A stretch of DNA of 64,000 nt from Salvator merianae (lineage: Eukaryota; Chordata; Lepidosauria; Squamata; Teiidae), in contig QVOM02000073.1 of NCBI GenBank assembly GCA_003586115.2, forward strand, positions 32,666,468 to 32,730,467. The letters run 5' to 3'. The notes below the pieces were generated by a model that was not told the DNA's origin, did not search any database, and worked only from the letters and a program-made list of their open reading frames with translations. This document shows, in pieces, positions 22,455 to 34,582 of the stretch. Position numbers and translations under genes: made by a program. Position 1 is the first letter of the stretch. Each line of letters starts with the position of its first letter.

Positions 22455-22557
22455 AACTGTGGCCTTCTAGATGTTCCCAGATCACAACTCCCTTTCCATT
22501 GGCCAGACTGCTTGGGGCTGATAAGAGTCGTAGTACAATATCTGGAAGGCTGCACTA
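22455..22557. mobile_element. Palindromic short repeat (family F)
   Basis: The left arm TGTGGCCTTCTAGATGTTC and the right arm ATATCTGGAAGGCTGCA are inverted relatives, with ATCACAACTCCC mirrored by AGAGTCGTAGTAC. The same layout occurs, more decayed, at about 39730-39825 and 59330-59440. It is a common squamate-style hairpin element. Confidence 0.55.
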
Positions 22558-22880
22558 AAGAGCAGCTGTACATAGTATAATACTCAGAGACTGGATATCC
22601 ATCTGTTGGCGATATTTTATACTAGATTTCTGCATAGACGAGCAGGTTTAGAGTCTATGACAATCATATATGCAGTTCTACCCACTCAATATAAAATATT
22701 TTCAGCCATATTGCAACCTTTTATGTTTAATTAGAAATGAAACAATCTTGCAAACTTTTACCATTTCAGCTGGTAGTGAGAAGCACGAACATCATCAATG
22801 CGAAGTGGCCAATCTCTGCTCAGCACACACAGACCCACATATTATTTGACCTTCTTTATGCTGATTGGACATTAAAAAAA

Positions 22881-22970
22881 CCTGAGTTGCATTCACACTT
22901 ATCAAAAAAGTGGCTTAAAAGCACCTTAGAGACAATAATGAGTGGCCTTTATGTTTTCATCCCATCTCTA
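22881..22970 (+). mobile_element. Family A MITE fragment
   Basis: GTTGCATTCACACTTATCAAAAAAGTGGCTTAAAAGCACCTTAGAGACA parallels the left 60 bp of the element at 8788. It stops at the edge of the CR1 3' end at 22971. Confidence 0.5.
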
Positions 22971-23197
22971 AGAACATAAGAGGAGCCCCACTGGATCCGG
23001 CCACAGCCCATGTAGTCCAGTATCCTGTCATACACAGTGGTCCACCAATGACTTCTGGGCATTCTCAAGCAGAAAATGAAGGCAAAACCAAATGGCCTTT
23101 AGAGGCATCCTGTCTGTCTCTGCAACCTGGAAATTATACCTCGGCATTACTTCTAGTAGCCTTTGATACACCTGCTCTCCATGAATTTGTCTAATCC

Positions 23198-23390
23198 CAG
23201 CGACAGCTCGTCAGCTTAAGCACAGGTATTCACACGTCACTGGAAGGCGAGATCGCTGGCCACAAAAGCATGCCCCTCCCTGGGCAGGTCTTGCAACAGC
23301 CTGCTGCAGCAAAACACAGACCCCACAGCCAGCAATCTCCCCTTCTAGCGATTTGTGAGCACCCGCGCTTAAAGCGACAAGCCATCGCTA
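23198..23390. mobile_element. hAT MITE with perfect 8-bp target duplication, inside CR1
   Basis: The 193-bp element begins CAGCGACAGCTCGTCAGCTT and ends AAAGCGACAAGCCATCGCTA, giving inverted ends of about 45 bp with mismatches. Directly outside lie TCTAATCC (23190-23197) and TCTAATCC (23391-23398), an exact 8-bp duplication. An 8-bp target site and CAGNG/TAGNG-type termini are diagnostic of hAT transposons. Removing the element and one repeat restores uninterrupted CR1 sequence. No transposase is encoded. Confidence 0.88.
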
Positions 23391-24257
23391 TCTAATCCTT
23401 TCTTAAAGCTATCCAGGCTGGTTCCTATCACCACCTCTTCTGATAAGAAATTCCACAGACTGATAACCATCTGGGTGAAAAAATACTTCCCTTTGTCGGT
23501 TCTAACTCTCCTGCCCATCTGCTTCATAGAGTGACCTCTACTTCTGGTGTTGTATGATAGACAAAATAATTTTTCTCAATGGATCTTTTCATATACTTCA
23601 ACCAGGCCACCTCTTAAATACCATCTTTCAAGGCTGAATAGGCCTAGACATTGCAGTCTGATTTTGTAAGGCAAGTGTTCCAGCTCCTTGATCATTCTGA
23701 TTCACTTTTTCTGTACTTTTTCCACCTCCATTAAGTGTGGTGACCAGACAGTATTCCAAATGTGGCCTCACCATAGATTTATAAAGAGGTACAATGATGC
23801 TTGCAGACTTATTTTCTATTCACTTCCTAATTACCCCAAGCATTGAATTTAATTTTTTCAGTGTTGCTGTGCACTGGGTCAACACCTTCACTGAGCTATC
23901 CAAGAGAACCCCAAGATCCATTTCCTGGTCTATCACAGAAAGCTTGACCCCCATCAATTTATAGGTGTAATTGTGATTCTTTGCCCCAATGCACATTACT
24001 TTGCCCTTACTAAGACTGAAGCACATTTGTCATTTCCGTGCCCACTCACTCAATGTCAATAGATTCCTCTGGAGTTCCCTGCAAACTCTTTCAGTTTTTA
24101 CACTGAATAATTTATTGTCACCAGCAAACTTTGTTATCTTACCACTTACCCCTACTTCTGGATCATTTATGAATAAATTTAAAAGCACCAGTCCCAATAC
24201 TGAACCCTGGGGGATCTCACTTTTTACTTCCCTCCACTCTGAGAATTATGCATTTAT

Positions 24258-25034
24258 TATTACTGCCCCACTGCTAGAGTCAGACTACCTTTGCTCCCGG
24301 CTTCCTCAGGGTGAGAGACTGAGGTAGGCTTGGTAGAGCTACTGACTCTGGCAGTGGGAGGACTCTGGAAGACTCTGGAGCTTTGCAGGACCAGGAGCAG
24401 CCAGCAAAGAGCTGTTTTACACCTGGGGCTCTGCAGTCTATATAGGAACCCAGCCTGTGGCCTTGTGCCTCTGCCATCAACGTCCCACTGCTAGAGTCAG
24501 ACTACCTTTGCTCCTGGCCTGTGGCCTTGGCCTCTGCCAGTAATGCCCCACTGCGAGAGAGACACCACATTCTGCTCCTGGCTGCCTCACTGCTCTGGAC
24601 TCCACCAGGCCTCAGCTGCACCAGAGTCCATGAAGACAGCTGCTCATGGCTTCAGCTGCTGAAAGCTCTGCAGGAGGAGAACTGTGTCATCACTTCTGGG
24701 GGTGGTTTAGTGGTGGCAGCCTAGACTACCCTCCCCTATGGCTGCTGCTTCTGCCCAGTCAGGCACTGATAGCTTGGAGGAGACGCTTCTTTGCAGGACT
24801 GCGGCCCTTTTGTCAGATCTGCTGTTTAACTTCTGTTCTATCTTATTTACACTCTTGTTTTATTTTGTAATGTGATATATTGTATAACATATGATTTTAT
24901 AATGTATTATTTATTACAATGTCTTTATGCATTATTTTGTATTGTATCTTTTCTGTTTGCTGTAAACTGCCTTGGGCAAATTTTCTTTTTGGAAAGGCAG
25001 TATACAAATAAAATGGAAATGAAAAAAAAAAAAT
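24258..25034 (+). mobile_element. Polyadenylated retroposon inserted in CR1
   Basis: This block breaks the CR1 reverse-transcriptase homology between the GQFSEW and LSWIGNWL segments. It ends with TGTAAACTGCCTTGGGC, GGCAGTATACAAATAAAATGG and an A-run, a LINE-type 3' end with an AATAAA signal. Its 5' part contains three related units starting GCCCCACTGCTAGAGTC at about 24265, 24483 and 24543, so it is internally repetitive. I cannot name the family. Clear target-site duplications are not visible. Confidence 0.6.
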
Positions 25035-26103
25035 GTTTCTAGTCTTATAACCAATTACCAATCCAGGACAGGACCTGTCTTCTTATTCCATGACTAATGA
25101 GTGTTTCAAGCGTCTTTGATGAAGGCTTATAAAAAATCTTCTGAAAATCCAGATAGACAATGTCAACTGGATTGTCTTCATCCACATGCATATTAACACT
25201 GTCAAATAATTCTAACAAGTTAGTAAGGCATGACTTACCTTTGCAGAAACCATGCAATCCTTCAGCAATACTTGCCCTTCTAGGTATGTAGTAATTTTTG
25301 TCCTTAATGTAAAGTGATGATTTCTGTCACCTTATCTGGAACTGATGTTAAGCTGACTGGTCTGTAATTTCTTGGATCACCCTTGGATCCTTTTTTGAAG
25401 ATTGGTGCTACATTTGCTACAGAGCCTGATCTTAGGGAAGATCAGGCTAGAAGATCTGGTCTGGCAAGAAGATCAGCAATTTTACATTTGAGTTCTTTTA
25501 AAACTCTTGGATAAATGTCATCTAGTCCCTGAGATTTTTTCTCATTTAGTTTGTCCGGACATGTGAGAACTCTCCTCCCTGGTTACCTCTATCTGGTTTA
25601 GTTCTCCTGACTCCATATGCCCTCTTTCTTCCTCAATGGAAACAGAGGCAAATAATTCATGTAGTCTCTTTGCAATCTTTCTGTCCTCTTTAATTATATC
25701 TTTCTGTCCATTGCCATCTAACGGTCCAACTGCTTTCCTGATTGGATGCTTACTTCTCATCTACTTAAAAGAAGTTCTTATTATTTCTTTTGATGCTTTT
25801 AGCCATGTGCTCCTCAAAATTGTCCTTAGCTTTCCTGATTGTCACCTTGTATTAGTTCTGCCAGAATTTATATTTCTTCCTGTTCTCCTTATTAGGACAA
25901 ACATGTGAAATCTGTATTAATTTTTCATGAGCTTATTAGATAGTGTTTTCGTGATTCAGGATCTCAGCCCCCATTACATGTATTCTTTGAAAGTCCTGAA
26001 ATTTCTCTTTCCTGAGACCCCTATCCATTGCACCATTTTATGGAACAAGAGTCTAGGATGCAATTCTTGTAATGCCTCCCACAAGGCCTCAGCTGCACCT
26101 AAA

Positions 26104-27110
26104 GCCCTTTCTGCACTGACACTTTAAGTCATAGAATGTTGGTCTCAGGCATACCTCTCTGGGGAGGCTGCTCCAAAGCCTGCATGCCACAACTGAGAAG
26201 GCCTTTCACTTTTGGCCACTTTTTGGGGGGGCACAGAGAAGAGGGTTTCTTTGCTGACCTAAGGTTACAAGTGGGGACATATTGTTTACAGCGCTCTTTC
26301 AGATAAACTGGTCCTAGAGGTCTTTAAAGGTTAAAACTGGCACTGTAAATTGGACCCAGAAATTGGACCCAGTGCAATTGATGGACTGGTGTGATGTGTT
26401 CTAAACCCACTAGTCCTGTTAGGAGCTTTGTGGCCCTATTCTGAACCAACTGGAGTTTCCAGATTATTTTTAAAGACAGTGCCAAGTATAGTGTATTGCA
26501 GTAATCTAAACAACAGGTTACTAGAGTATGAGTAACTGTGGCAAGGCTATCCGCATCCAGGTAAGGATGCAGCTGCAACTGATAGAAGGTACTCCAGGCT
26601 GCAGAAACCACTTGAGACTCCAGTGACAGAGATGAGCACTCCCAAGCTGCAAAGGAGCACTCTCAGTGGAAGTATCACCTCATCCAGGATAGTGGTATAG
26701 TAGCCACCTGAATAGATGAACGATTAACCAGCAGTGCTGGTTGTCTGGACTGAGTTTTGGTTTGTTCACCCTCATCCACTCCAGTGCCATTCACAGGCAC
26801 TGATTTAAGACATCTGCCACCTTCTCTGGATCTGATGAAAAAGAGAGATAAAGCCAGGCGTCATCTGCATATTGTTGGCACCACAAGCCAAATCTCTGGA
26901 AGACCTCCTCCAGTGGTTTCATATAGATGTAAAACAACGTGGGAGAGATACACCATGGCATAGCTGCCAAAGGGTTGAGCAGTTTTCCTCCAGAACCAGC
27001 TTCTGGAATTGACTCTCCAGCCCTCTTCAAGAAAATACCATGGTCAAAAGTATCAAAAGCTATCTAAGAGATCTAAGAGAATCAACAGGGTAGCACTTCC
27101 CATTATTTTA
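26104..27110 (-). mobile_element. L2-like LINE fragment, reverse transcriptase to 3' UTR
   Basis: A minus-strand frame at 26791-27030 reads KPLEEVFQRFGLWCQQYADDAWLYLS, containing the YADD catalytic motif of reverse transcriptase. A second frame at 26324-26611 reads TLVTCCLDYCNTLYLAL, then KLQLVQNRATKLLTG, then HITPVHQLHW, the thumb and C-terminal blocks of the L2/CR1 group. The plus strand at 26160-26230 resembles the 3' UTR of such elements. It is truncated at both ends and frame-broken. Confidence 0.8.
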
Positions 27111-27184
27111 TGCAAAGATGGCTTTTCTAGGATAGAGAGTGCAGAAAGAAAACAGTTTATCACTTTGTGGTTTTTAATTAACTT

Positions 27185-29510
27185 TTAAGATATATAAAAC
27201 ATACATTAAACCCAACAGGTCACATTCATACATTAATTTTTTTCACGTTGCCTTCCTCCTTCAAAAGCTTCTTCTACATTTCATGTTTCTTGATTTCTCT
27301 TTTCTTCTTCTGACCTGTCTTCTTTCCTCTTTCCTCTTCAATCCAGCAATAACAAGTTCGTTCTCTAAGGCTGTAGTCATAGTAGGGATTTTTAAAACTG
27401 CCGGAATAAAATGAACAAATAATTCCTAGGCACACAGAAAAAAAAGCCCTCTGATCACAGCTGTACAAACAGATGATTCAAAACTCACCTGAAGTGCAGC
27501 CTATTCACTTCAACAGGCAACCTACCATGACTGCAAGGGATGCTGCTCACTGATTGGACACTGGGTAGGAAATCCCCACCTCTTTGCTGAAGTAGTTTCC
27601 AACTCCTTAACTGCAGGTTTTTGTTTGCAATTGCATATTAAATAGTTTTCAACTCAAGTCTCTCGCTCTTCACTTTGCATTTTTATATGAAGTCTATGTG
27701 TTCTTTAAGTACATTTCTAAGAAAGGCAGGATAGGAGTCATATTTTTAGTTTCAGGTTAATTTGATCTGCTTAATGATTCAATTCAAAAGGAAACTCTGA
27801 CTGCCAGAAAGAGCTCACTGGTGCCCCTCCCTGATTGTCTGATGGGTTCCTCCTCCTGTGGGTATTATCGGTTGCCTCCCTGTAACAAGCAATTCAAGGT
27901 TGTGATTGGTGAAGGCACTCCCTGTTCAGGATGTGACTTGATAGTTGTTTTCTCCTGGCTGTTGAAGGGCCACATAATTACAGGTTTGGAGGTGAGGTAA
28001 GGCAATTTTTTTCCCCAATTTGGCCCTCCAGGGTCAAATTTGCCCAAAAGGTGACTGAAATAGCTAGTCTGAACACATCCTAATTCTTGTAGAAAGTCAG
28101 TAAAGTGTTTCCAGTTTTTAGCAAACTTATCAACCATCTTGTTTCTCAGTAAGTTAGTCAATTTGTCCATTTCAATGAGATCCATCATTTTAACCAACCA
28201 GTCATCTACCCTACATATTTTATCTCCTTTCTACTTTTGTGCATAAACAGTTCTAGCTGTAGTCACCATATTTTGAATTAAGACATTCACATTATCAAAA
28301 TTATCTTGTATTATACCTAATAGATAAAATTCTGGTTTGAAAGGAATATTAATCTTTTGCATAACTGGATATTTGCACCCAAAATTGTTTTGCTAACAAG
28401 TTCACCACTTATGATAGAAAGTATCTTCTTGTGTTTTAAATTTCCAATTTACTTGACAGACCTTGATACATTTTTGATATTTTATAACGTGTTAAGTACC
28501 ATCTATACATCATTTTATATATATCCTCTTTTAAAGCATTGCATACAGTAAATTTCAAATCTTTAACTCAAAGTTTTTCCCATTGTTCCATCTGTATATT
28601 ATAACTGAAATTCTTGGCCCACATTATCATACTTTCTTAACTTGTTCTTGTTCCAATCCTATCTTCAAAAGTATTTATACATCATTCCTATAATGCCTCT
28701 CTCTTCCTTCTTAAGTTCTGTTTTTCTGTCTTTCTATTTCAAAATTCATCTTTCTTCTGTCTTCTCTAAACACATCCCAGAACTGTGCATACGTTAATCA
28801 TTGTACCTCTAAAGCTTCCTGGTTTAATTGATCTCTTGTTTTTAAAGCAAATTCATTTTTAAAACAATTCATTTCTAGACAACAATTCATGTTTAATCCA
28901 TTTCTCTCTTCTCCCAAATTCTTTAAATAAACCCTCATAAGGTGAGACCCGCACTGGTATGTTTGTATAGAATCTTATATTTATTCCAAACTTTCCATAA
29001 AGCGTTCCTTACATAATGATTTTTAAAGGCAGCATTCACCGTTACCTTGTTGTACCATAAGTAACCATGCCAACCATATCTTAAATCATGAACTTCTAAC
29101 TGCAACAATCTTTTATCTCATAACCAAAACCATTTTGCAATCCAATTTAAACAATTGGCAGCATGATATAATTTTAAATTTGGAAGTTCCAACCCTTCTC
29201 TTTCTTTTGAATCTTACATCAGTTTTAATCATATTCTTGGGGTTTTAGCTTGCCAGATAAATCTTGTCAAATCTATTTGCCATTGCTTGAACACCACTTC
29301 ATTACTGGTAAGGATTGGAACAAAAATGTTCTTGACAACATATGCATTTTCATAGCTGAAATTCTTTCCAATAGCGATAAACTCAGTTTAGACCACCATT
29401 CCAAATTTTCCTTAATCTCGACCAAAGTTTTGTATAATTATTCTGGTATAGTGCCAATTTTGTTTGGTCAAGAAAGCTTATCACTTCATTTATGCGTTCT
29501 TTCACTCTGA
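27185..29510 (-). mobile_element. L1 LINE, ORF2 C-terminal half and 3' UTR (dead)
   Basis: The minus-strand translation, across many stops, follows squamate L1 ORF2. It shows a stretch like LPNFKLYYHAANC (as decayed codons near 29160), LEVHDLRYGWHGYLWYNK (about 29100-29050), FKNHYVRNALWKVWN (about 29010), and near the C-terminus MDLIEMDKLTNLLRN then KNWKHFTDFL (28197-28090). Downstream, to about 27185, is a 3' UTR-like region. The reverse-transcriptase core is absent, so the copy is 5'-truncated, as L1s usually are. It encodes nothing intact. Confidence 0.82.
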
Positions 29511-30309
29511 AGGTTGATGAGCATTAGCTCTCAGTGTTGTAAAAGTGTAAGAGGTTGACCATAGGCTAAATTAATAAGAGAATACCATAAATGAAATGTA
29601 TCTGCTCCAACCACAGATAGTATGAAGCAATGTTCCCTCAGCTTACATATTTAATCTTCTGATGGCATGAAGGAGTGTTCCCCTTGCTATCAAGCTTTGG
29701 TCTGTCTTCTCTAGTGAATCCTTACATCTGTTGAATTATTCTTCTCACCAGTGGTAAACTATAGACTAAGACCTTGATCAGATGTCCTTATTAAAGTGGC
29801 AGGGCATATGATCTTTGACTTTGTCACTGTTAGAATCCTCACCCTAGGCCCAGAGTCAGGAACAAGGCAAAATAATAGCTAAGCATGATCTTTCACTTCA
29901 CTGCGATAACAGAATACAATGAGCATAAGGTATATAAAACATCTCAATGAGATTGCATTCCCCATGCCACCAAAGTTTAGCACAGCACAGCTCAAGGTTC
30001 TCATAACAACTGGTGTTCCCAGACCCCCACTATCTACATTCCTAATCACCAACAAGAGGGAATATTGGATCTGTGAGAAAGGCAAGCAGGCATGGCTGAG
30101 ACTATGAGACAGACAAGATGGCAGTGCTGTGGACATGGTGCTGACACTCACATAATTGCATACACCTGCTGTCTATGCTCTGTCATGGAGACATGGAAAG
30201 GCACAGTGGAGGGACAGAGTGCAAAATTTTGCACTCTCTGAGCAGTTCAGCAGCACTTTCTCCCTCCTGTATCAGTGTGGACCTCTGTAGGACACCCTTC
30301 GCTACCATG

Positions 30310-30565
30310 GGTTGGCCATATTTATAGTCATAAATTATGCTGTGCAGTCATAAAATGCCACACAGTGCACTCTGATGATGCAGTTGAAATGGACTTAGAG
30401 GTAATAGCATCAATACACTAATGCTTCTAATCCACATTAATGGCCAGAAAATGCACTTTTAAAGGCCTTTAATATAGTTTAGAGGTGGGGTGGGAACACT
30501 GGTGTCCACATGCTACCACCTCAAAGTTGCTTTCAGACCACTTTTTCATATGTGTGGATGAAGCC
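30310..30565. mobile_element. Non-autonomous DNA element, family D
   Basis: The words CTAATCCACATTAATGGCCAGAAAATGCACTTTTAAA and GTGGGAACACTGGTGTCCACATGC recur rearranged at 59158-59290 (TAATCCACATTAATG, AAAAGTGCATTTTCTGG, GTGGATGCTAGTGTTCCCAC). The pair probably belongs to one MITE family with internal symmetry. Ends are undefined. Confidence 0.4.
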
Positions 30566-30719
30566 AGTAGTCTGGCCTGGAGATTCCTAGGGCATGGATC
30601 ACTCTGGCCAGGCTATTCTTGCCTTGGAAAGGCTAGAGCTGGTGAACCAATCAGAGGTGGGTGCAGGCACTTCTGACCACTGCTGACACCTAAGCATGAA
30701 ATTACAGCGATGAATCCAG

Positions 30720-31500
30720 AAGAGTTGCGGAATTACTTACCTGTTCTTTCTGGGGCAAAACAGCTCCATCCAAAATCAAGTGCCTGCTAACTTCCTGGAC
30801 TTGGGATCTCGCAACACACAGCACCTCTGTCTTGACTGGATTCAATTTCAATGTATTGGTCCTCCAGCCAATGATCAAAAAATCAAACTGCCTTTCCTAA
30901 TGCAGGTGGAAAGGAGAGATAGAGTTGGGTGTCATTGGCATGCTGGAGACATTTCACTCCAAATGTCTGGATGACCTCTTCCACCAGCTTCATGTAGATA
31001 TTAAAAAAGCTAGGGCACAAAACAAATCCTGGGAAACTCCACAAGTAAGCTCTCATGTAAAATGAGCAAAAGGTCATAGCTGTTTTCTGGGATCTTCCTT
31101 GGAGATAGAAGCAGAACCACTGTAAAACAGTGCCTCTGATTCTCAATCCCCAAAATTGGTTCAGTACAATATCATGGTCGATGGTATTAAAAGCCACTGA
31201 GAGATCAAGAACAACCTACAGAGTTGCACGTCCTCTTCCCTTTCCCAATATAGGTGACTAGGTCAGTCTTGATACCATGACCAGGCCTGAAGCCAGATTG
31301 TCTAAATAGTTCATTTCGTCCAAGGAAGACTGCAGTTGCACAGCCACCATTCTCCAATACCTCACCCAGAAAGGGGATATTGGCCACTGGGTGGTAGTTG
31401 TTCAGCACTTCTGGGTACTTGAGGAGGAGCACTTAAGGAGGGGGTAAACCATAGCTTCTTTCAGTGCCGCCAGCAGCACTCCTTCTCACAGTGAACCATT
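30720..31500 (-). mobile_element. L2-like LINE fragment, reverse transcriptase core
   Basis: Minus-strand frames at 31432-31205 and 31197-30883 give, in order, NNYHPVANIPFLGEVLE, QSGFRPGHGIKTDLV, then AFNTIDHDIVLNQFWGLRI, GTVLQWFCFYLQGRSQK and HANDTQLYLS. These are consecutive reverse-transcriptase blocks of L2-type LINEs. The catalytic YADD is changed to HAND, so the enzyme would be dead even without the frame breaks. Confidence 0.85.
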
Positions 31501-31559
31501 AATCAGTCCCTGAACCCACCCAGAGAAGAGCCAGGAGCAGATCAGGAGAGAGGGTGCTA

Positions 31560-31706
31560 CAGAGGCAACATACACACAGGGGCAACAGCCAGCCCAGTTC
31601 TTCTTCTTCCTCCTCCAACCTAGCCAAGAGCAGCCACTGTTCTTATAGCTGCCTGGTTGAGGGTGGAGCAGAGGCAACATACACACAGGGGCAACAGCCA
31701 GCCCAG
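31560..31706 (+). repeat. 38-bp direct repeat pair, offset 109 bp
   Basis: An identical 38-bp segment containing GGCAACATACACACAGGGGC occurs at 31560-31597 and 31669-31706. The sequence around them (CTCCTCCAACC, GAGCAGCCACTGTT) is unrelated to the LINE next door as far as I can see. A recent tandem duplication is likely, given the identity. Confidence 0.85.
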
Positions 31707-32009
31707 GTATTCTTCCTCTAGAGCTGGTTGGGGGTGGGTGCATGTAAATACACTGCCCTAGAGGTATTCAGATGTTTGGATGCCTTGCTCCTGGGTCAGG
31801 TGGGACATTCCCTAGGTCTCCATGTAAACGCTTCCTTACATGGTGGGCAATACAGTATTTAAAGGAATTGGAAAGGTGTTAGGATAAGCAATTAACATCT
31901 TAGCCTCCCACTCCCAAGCACTGCATTTTGTGTTTTAAAGTATTTTTATTGGATCTTTGCCAAAAAAAAAAAAATATTTTGTATCTAAAATGTTTTTTAG
32001 ATTCATGTT

Positions 32010-32135
32010 TATTTATTTATGAAATTTATATCCCATTTTCCTTGAAAGAACCCAACAAGCTTGTGAAATAGTTTAGGCTGAGAGTAGTGACTGACCCACA
32101 GTCACCCAGTGGGCTTTTATGAATGGGGAGTCAAA
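32010..32135 (-). mobile_element. Short retroposon fragment
   Basis: The plus strand shows TTTATTTATTTATGAAATTTATATCCC, then GGCTGAGAGTAGTGACTGACC and CAGTCACCCAGTGGGCTT. This is the reverse of the body found at 13985-14185 and of the general squamate retroposon tail. The tRNA-like head is missing. Confidence 0.5.
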
Positions 32136-32925
32136 ATGGTTTACATATATATTTAAAAACAAGGTTAAAACTGGGGATGTTTCAAATTCCTGTTCAATGA
32201 ACATGTATCACAGAAAGAATGTGTGGAATTGAAGGAATTCAAGCTCCTACCTCTCGAGCCTTCAGAGAAAGCAGGGGCAGGTGAGTGGAGGTGCACCCAG
32301 GAGGCTGTTAAAGGAAAAGCAACATACTCACTTGCCCCCTCCACGGCCTTCCCAATAGCTGAGCTCTCTTTCCCAGCTGGCCTTGCAGTTGGGAGGGGGC
32401 AAGTCTGTGCAGCACACAGCCCACACCCACAGTGATCACCATCGCTCTCTTTCTGTGGATTCTGCCAAGCCCAAAAGGGGCAGAAAAAAAAGACAAGAGC
32501 AGCTGGTAAAGGGAGCCCCAGCTGCTAGGAAGGACATGGAGAGAGCAGGTGAACGTTACCCTTTGATGTCAGTGCTAGTTGAATAAGAAATGTTCCTGAA
32601 AGCCGGTGCCAGAATCTAAATAAGATTAGCAATCTAATGAACAATTTGCTGCCCGCTTTAAAAAAAAGTTTAAAGCATGATGTCAGATGAAAGCAAAAAC
32701 AGAAACAAAAACAAAAAAACAGATGGCCATTTCACAAATGAATGATAAAGCTGTGTTAAGACCTGCTTTTGAGATCTGGCTAATATCCTGTGTAAAAACA
32801 ACAGCACAAGGCCTTGTTTTGCTAAATGGTATATATGTTTGAACAAGGAAGTGTCTCATGGATTATTTTGACACATGAAGTAAAAGGTTCTGACATTTGA
32901 TATGGCAAGTCTGGCCACCATAACG

Positions 32926-33347
32926 AAGGCTGCCTTCAGACAGCAAGAGGCAATGTAGCATTTAAACAAGATCCCATGATTGCCTTTTGCTGCCTCCCAC
33001 CAGATGCAAGGAGCATCCTGGGCTGACTTCGATGTCTGGCAAGTGCCTTTCAGGATCAGCCTGAGAGGGGCTCCGGGTAGCTGCCAAGCAACTGCCCATA
33101 TCCTTTTGGGTTTTCATGCATTTAGATGACTTTCAGTAGCCCCAGTTGAGCTGTTTCTGGAAGGTGTTCCCCAGATGTCACAGGTAACCATCGCTATTAT
33201 GGAAAATCCAGCATCATTGCTGGGTTTCCCATAATAGCAATATTACAGGGTTTTGGTTCCTTAAAGTAGCACTAAATTGGGAATGTCTAGCATTCCCAAT
33301 ATAGTGCCAAAACCATTGTGGGCTTTTCTGCCTGTCTGGAGGCAGCC
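32926..33347 (+). mobile_element. Non-autonomous DNA element, family C
   Basis: The left end AAGGCTGCCTTCAGACAGC and the right end CTGTCTGGAGGCAGCC are inverted copies. Near the right, GCTATTATGGAAAATCCAGC and GCTGGGTTTCCCATAATAGC form a strong internal hairpin at about 33193-33238, followed by a second one, CATTCCCAATATAGTGCC mirrored by GCACTAAATTGGGAATG. The element matches 13455-13813 in inverse orientation. Confidence 0.7.
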
Positions 33348-34582
33348 CAAGAGTAGGGCCAGAAGCTGCTCTAGCACCAGTCCAGATTCTGGCCCAGAGC
33401 AATTTTCATCAGCCTCAGTGAATACTTCCTATGCGGCCATTTGCAGAGAAGACGAACGTCACACTGCTGGTTATCTCTTGATGAATTCCAGTGTGGACCA
33501 AGGCATTTTATGCTGTATCAGTATCCCTTTGAAGACTATCTGTAAATGTTGGTTCTTCCAATATTTCATGTGATGACTCGTCTTTTGGTGTGACTTGGCT
33601 GGATCAAAGTGCATTGCCCCTGTGCTCAAAGATATATGTTGAATTCCAAAAAGATTTAGATCTTTCACCCTAAATGACTGCTTCCATATATCTCAGAGAT
33701 GAGTCCCTGCTTTGAGGGGCACTATTTGCATTTGATTGGCTAAAACAAAGCTTAGGGCATTTTGTTTTAATACTAAATATACTAAATGTTAGTGTGGAAA
33801 TATGACCCTAGTGTGGCATTTAATGTGGAACTGCCACCTTAGAGATTTTGGCACGCGTACTCAGTTTGGTGTTTTTTCCATTGTTTTATGGCTTTAAAGT
33901 CATTTAGGGAATCAGACTGTGTTCAGACTCTTCTACATGCAGTCCCTGTCCCACCAAGTTGCTTGTCTAAATTTCCCTGCCTCCTCTGCTGCAGACAAGT
34001 GTAACCCAGCTCTGACATGCATGGGAAGGTGTGACGTAGCACCTGAGAAAGAGTGCAATGAGTCCAGTTCACTTGGGCATTTCTTATATTCTTATATTCT
34101 TTGCACTGCCCAACTCTGCCGCTCTCTGCACGAGCCACACAAAACCCAGATACCTCTCTGCGCACTAGAGAAGGGAGAAAAAGCTTTCCTGCCCCCCCAA
34201 AATTTGGTGAGTTTAGAATATATACTGTATTTTGACTATAATTCTTCGCTATTAACAGTTGCTATATGCTTGTTACTTATGCTGCTCATTGTTCACTAAC
34301 TTCATCATTCCAATGTGTGTAACTCTTGTCTGAACCCATACAGAAGAATGTGGTAGGATGTAACCTGAGTAAATAGAAGCACTGTTTGTACCTCTGCTGA
34401 CTCTAGTGTCTCCAGCGAGTATCACACTGGAATATTCTGTAAGATAGCATTGCAAAAGATTTACCAGACAGTGCAGGAAATGCTGGATATTTACAGATAT
34501 TGACATTTCCTCAAAAACAAGGGTTTCTTCAACACTGTCCCAAATCTCTTGCAGGAGCTTGTCATCGCCAGCCCCTTTGCTT

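Larger units (their letters stand above)
22971..25905 (-). mobile_element. CR1 LINE, decayed copy with two nested insertions
   Basis: On the minus strand the element runs from about 25905 to its 3' end at 22971 (AAGAACATAAG on the plus strand is the reverse of CTTATGTTCTT). Coding remnants in order are KAVGPLDGNGQ (about 25720), then HGFCKGKSCLTNLLELFDSVN and VDIVYLDFQKIFY (25257-25130), then WREVKSEIPQGSVLG (about 24220), then MDLGVLLDSSVKV (23930) and the C-terminal SLEKR-like block. Stops and shifts abolish coding. Foreign blocks sit at 24258-25034 and 23198-23390. Confidence 0.88.
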
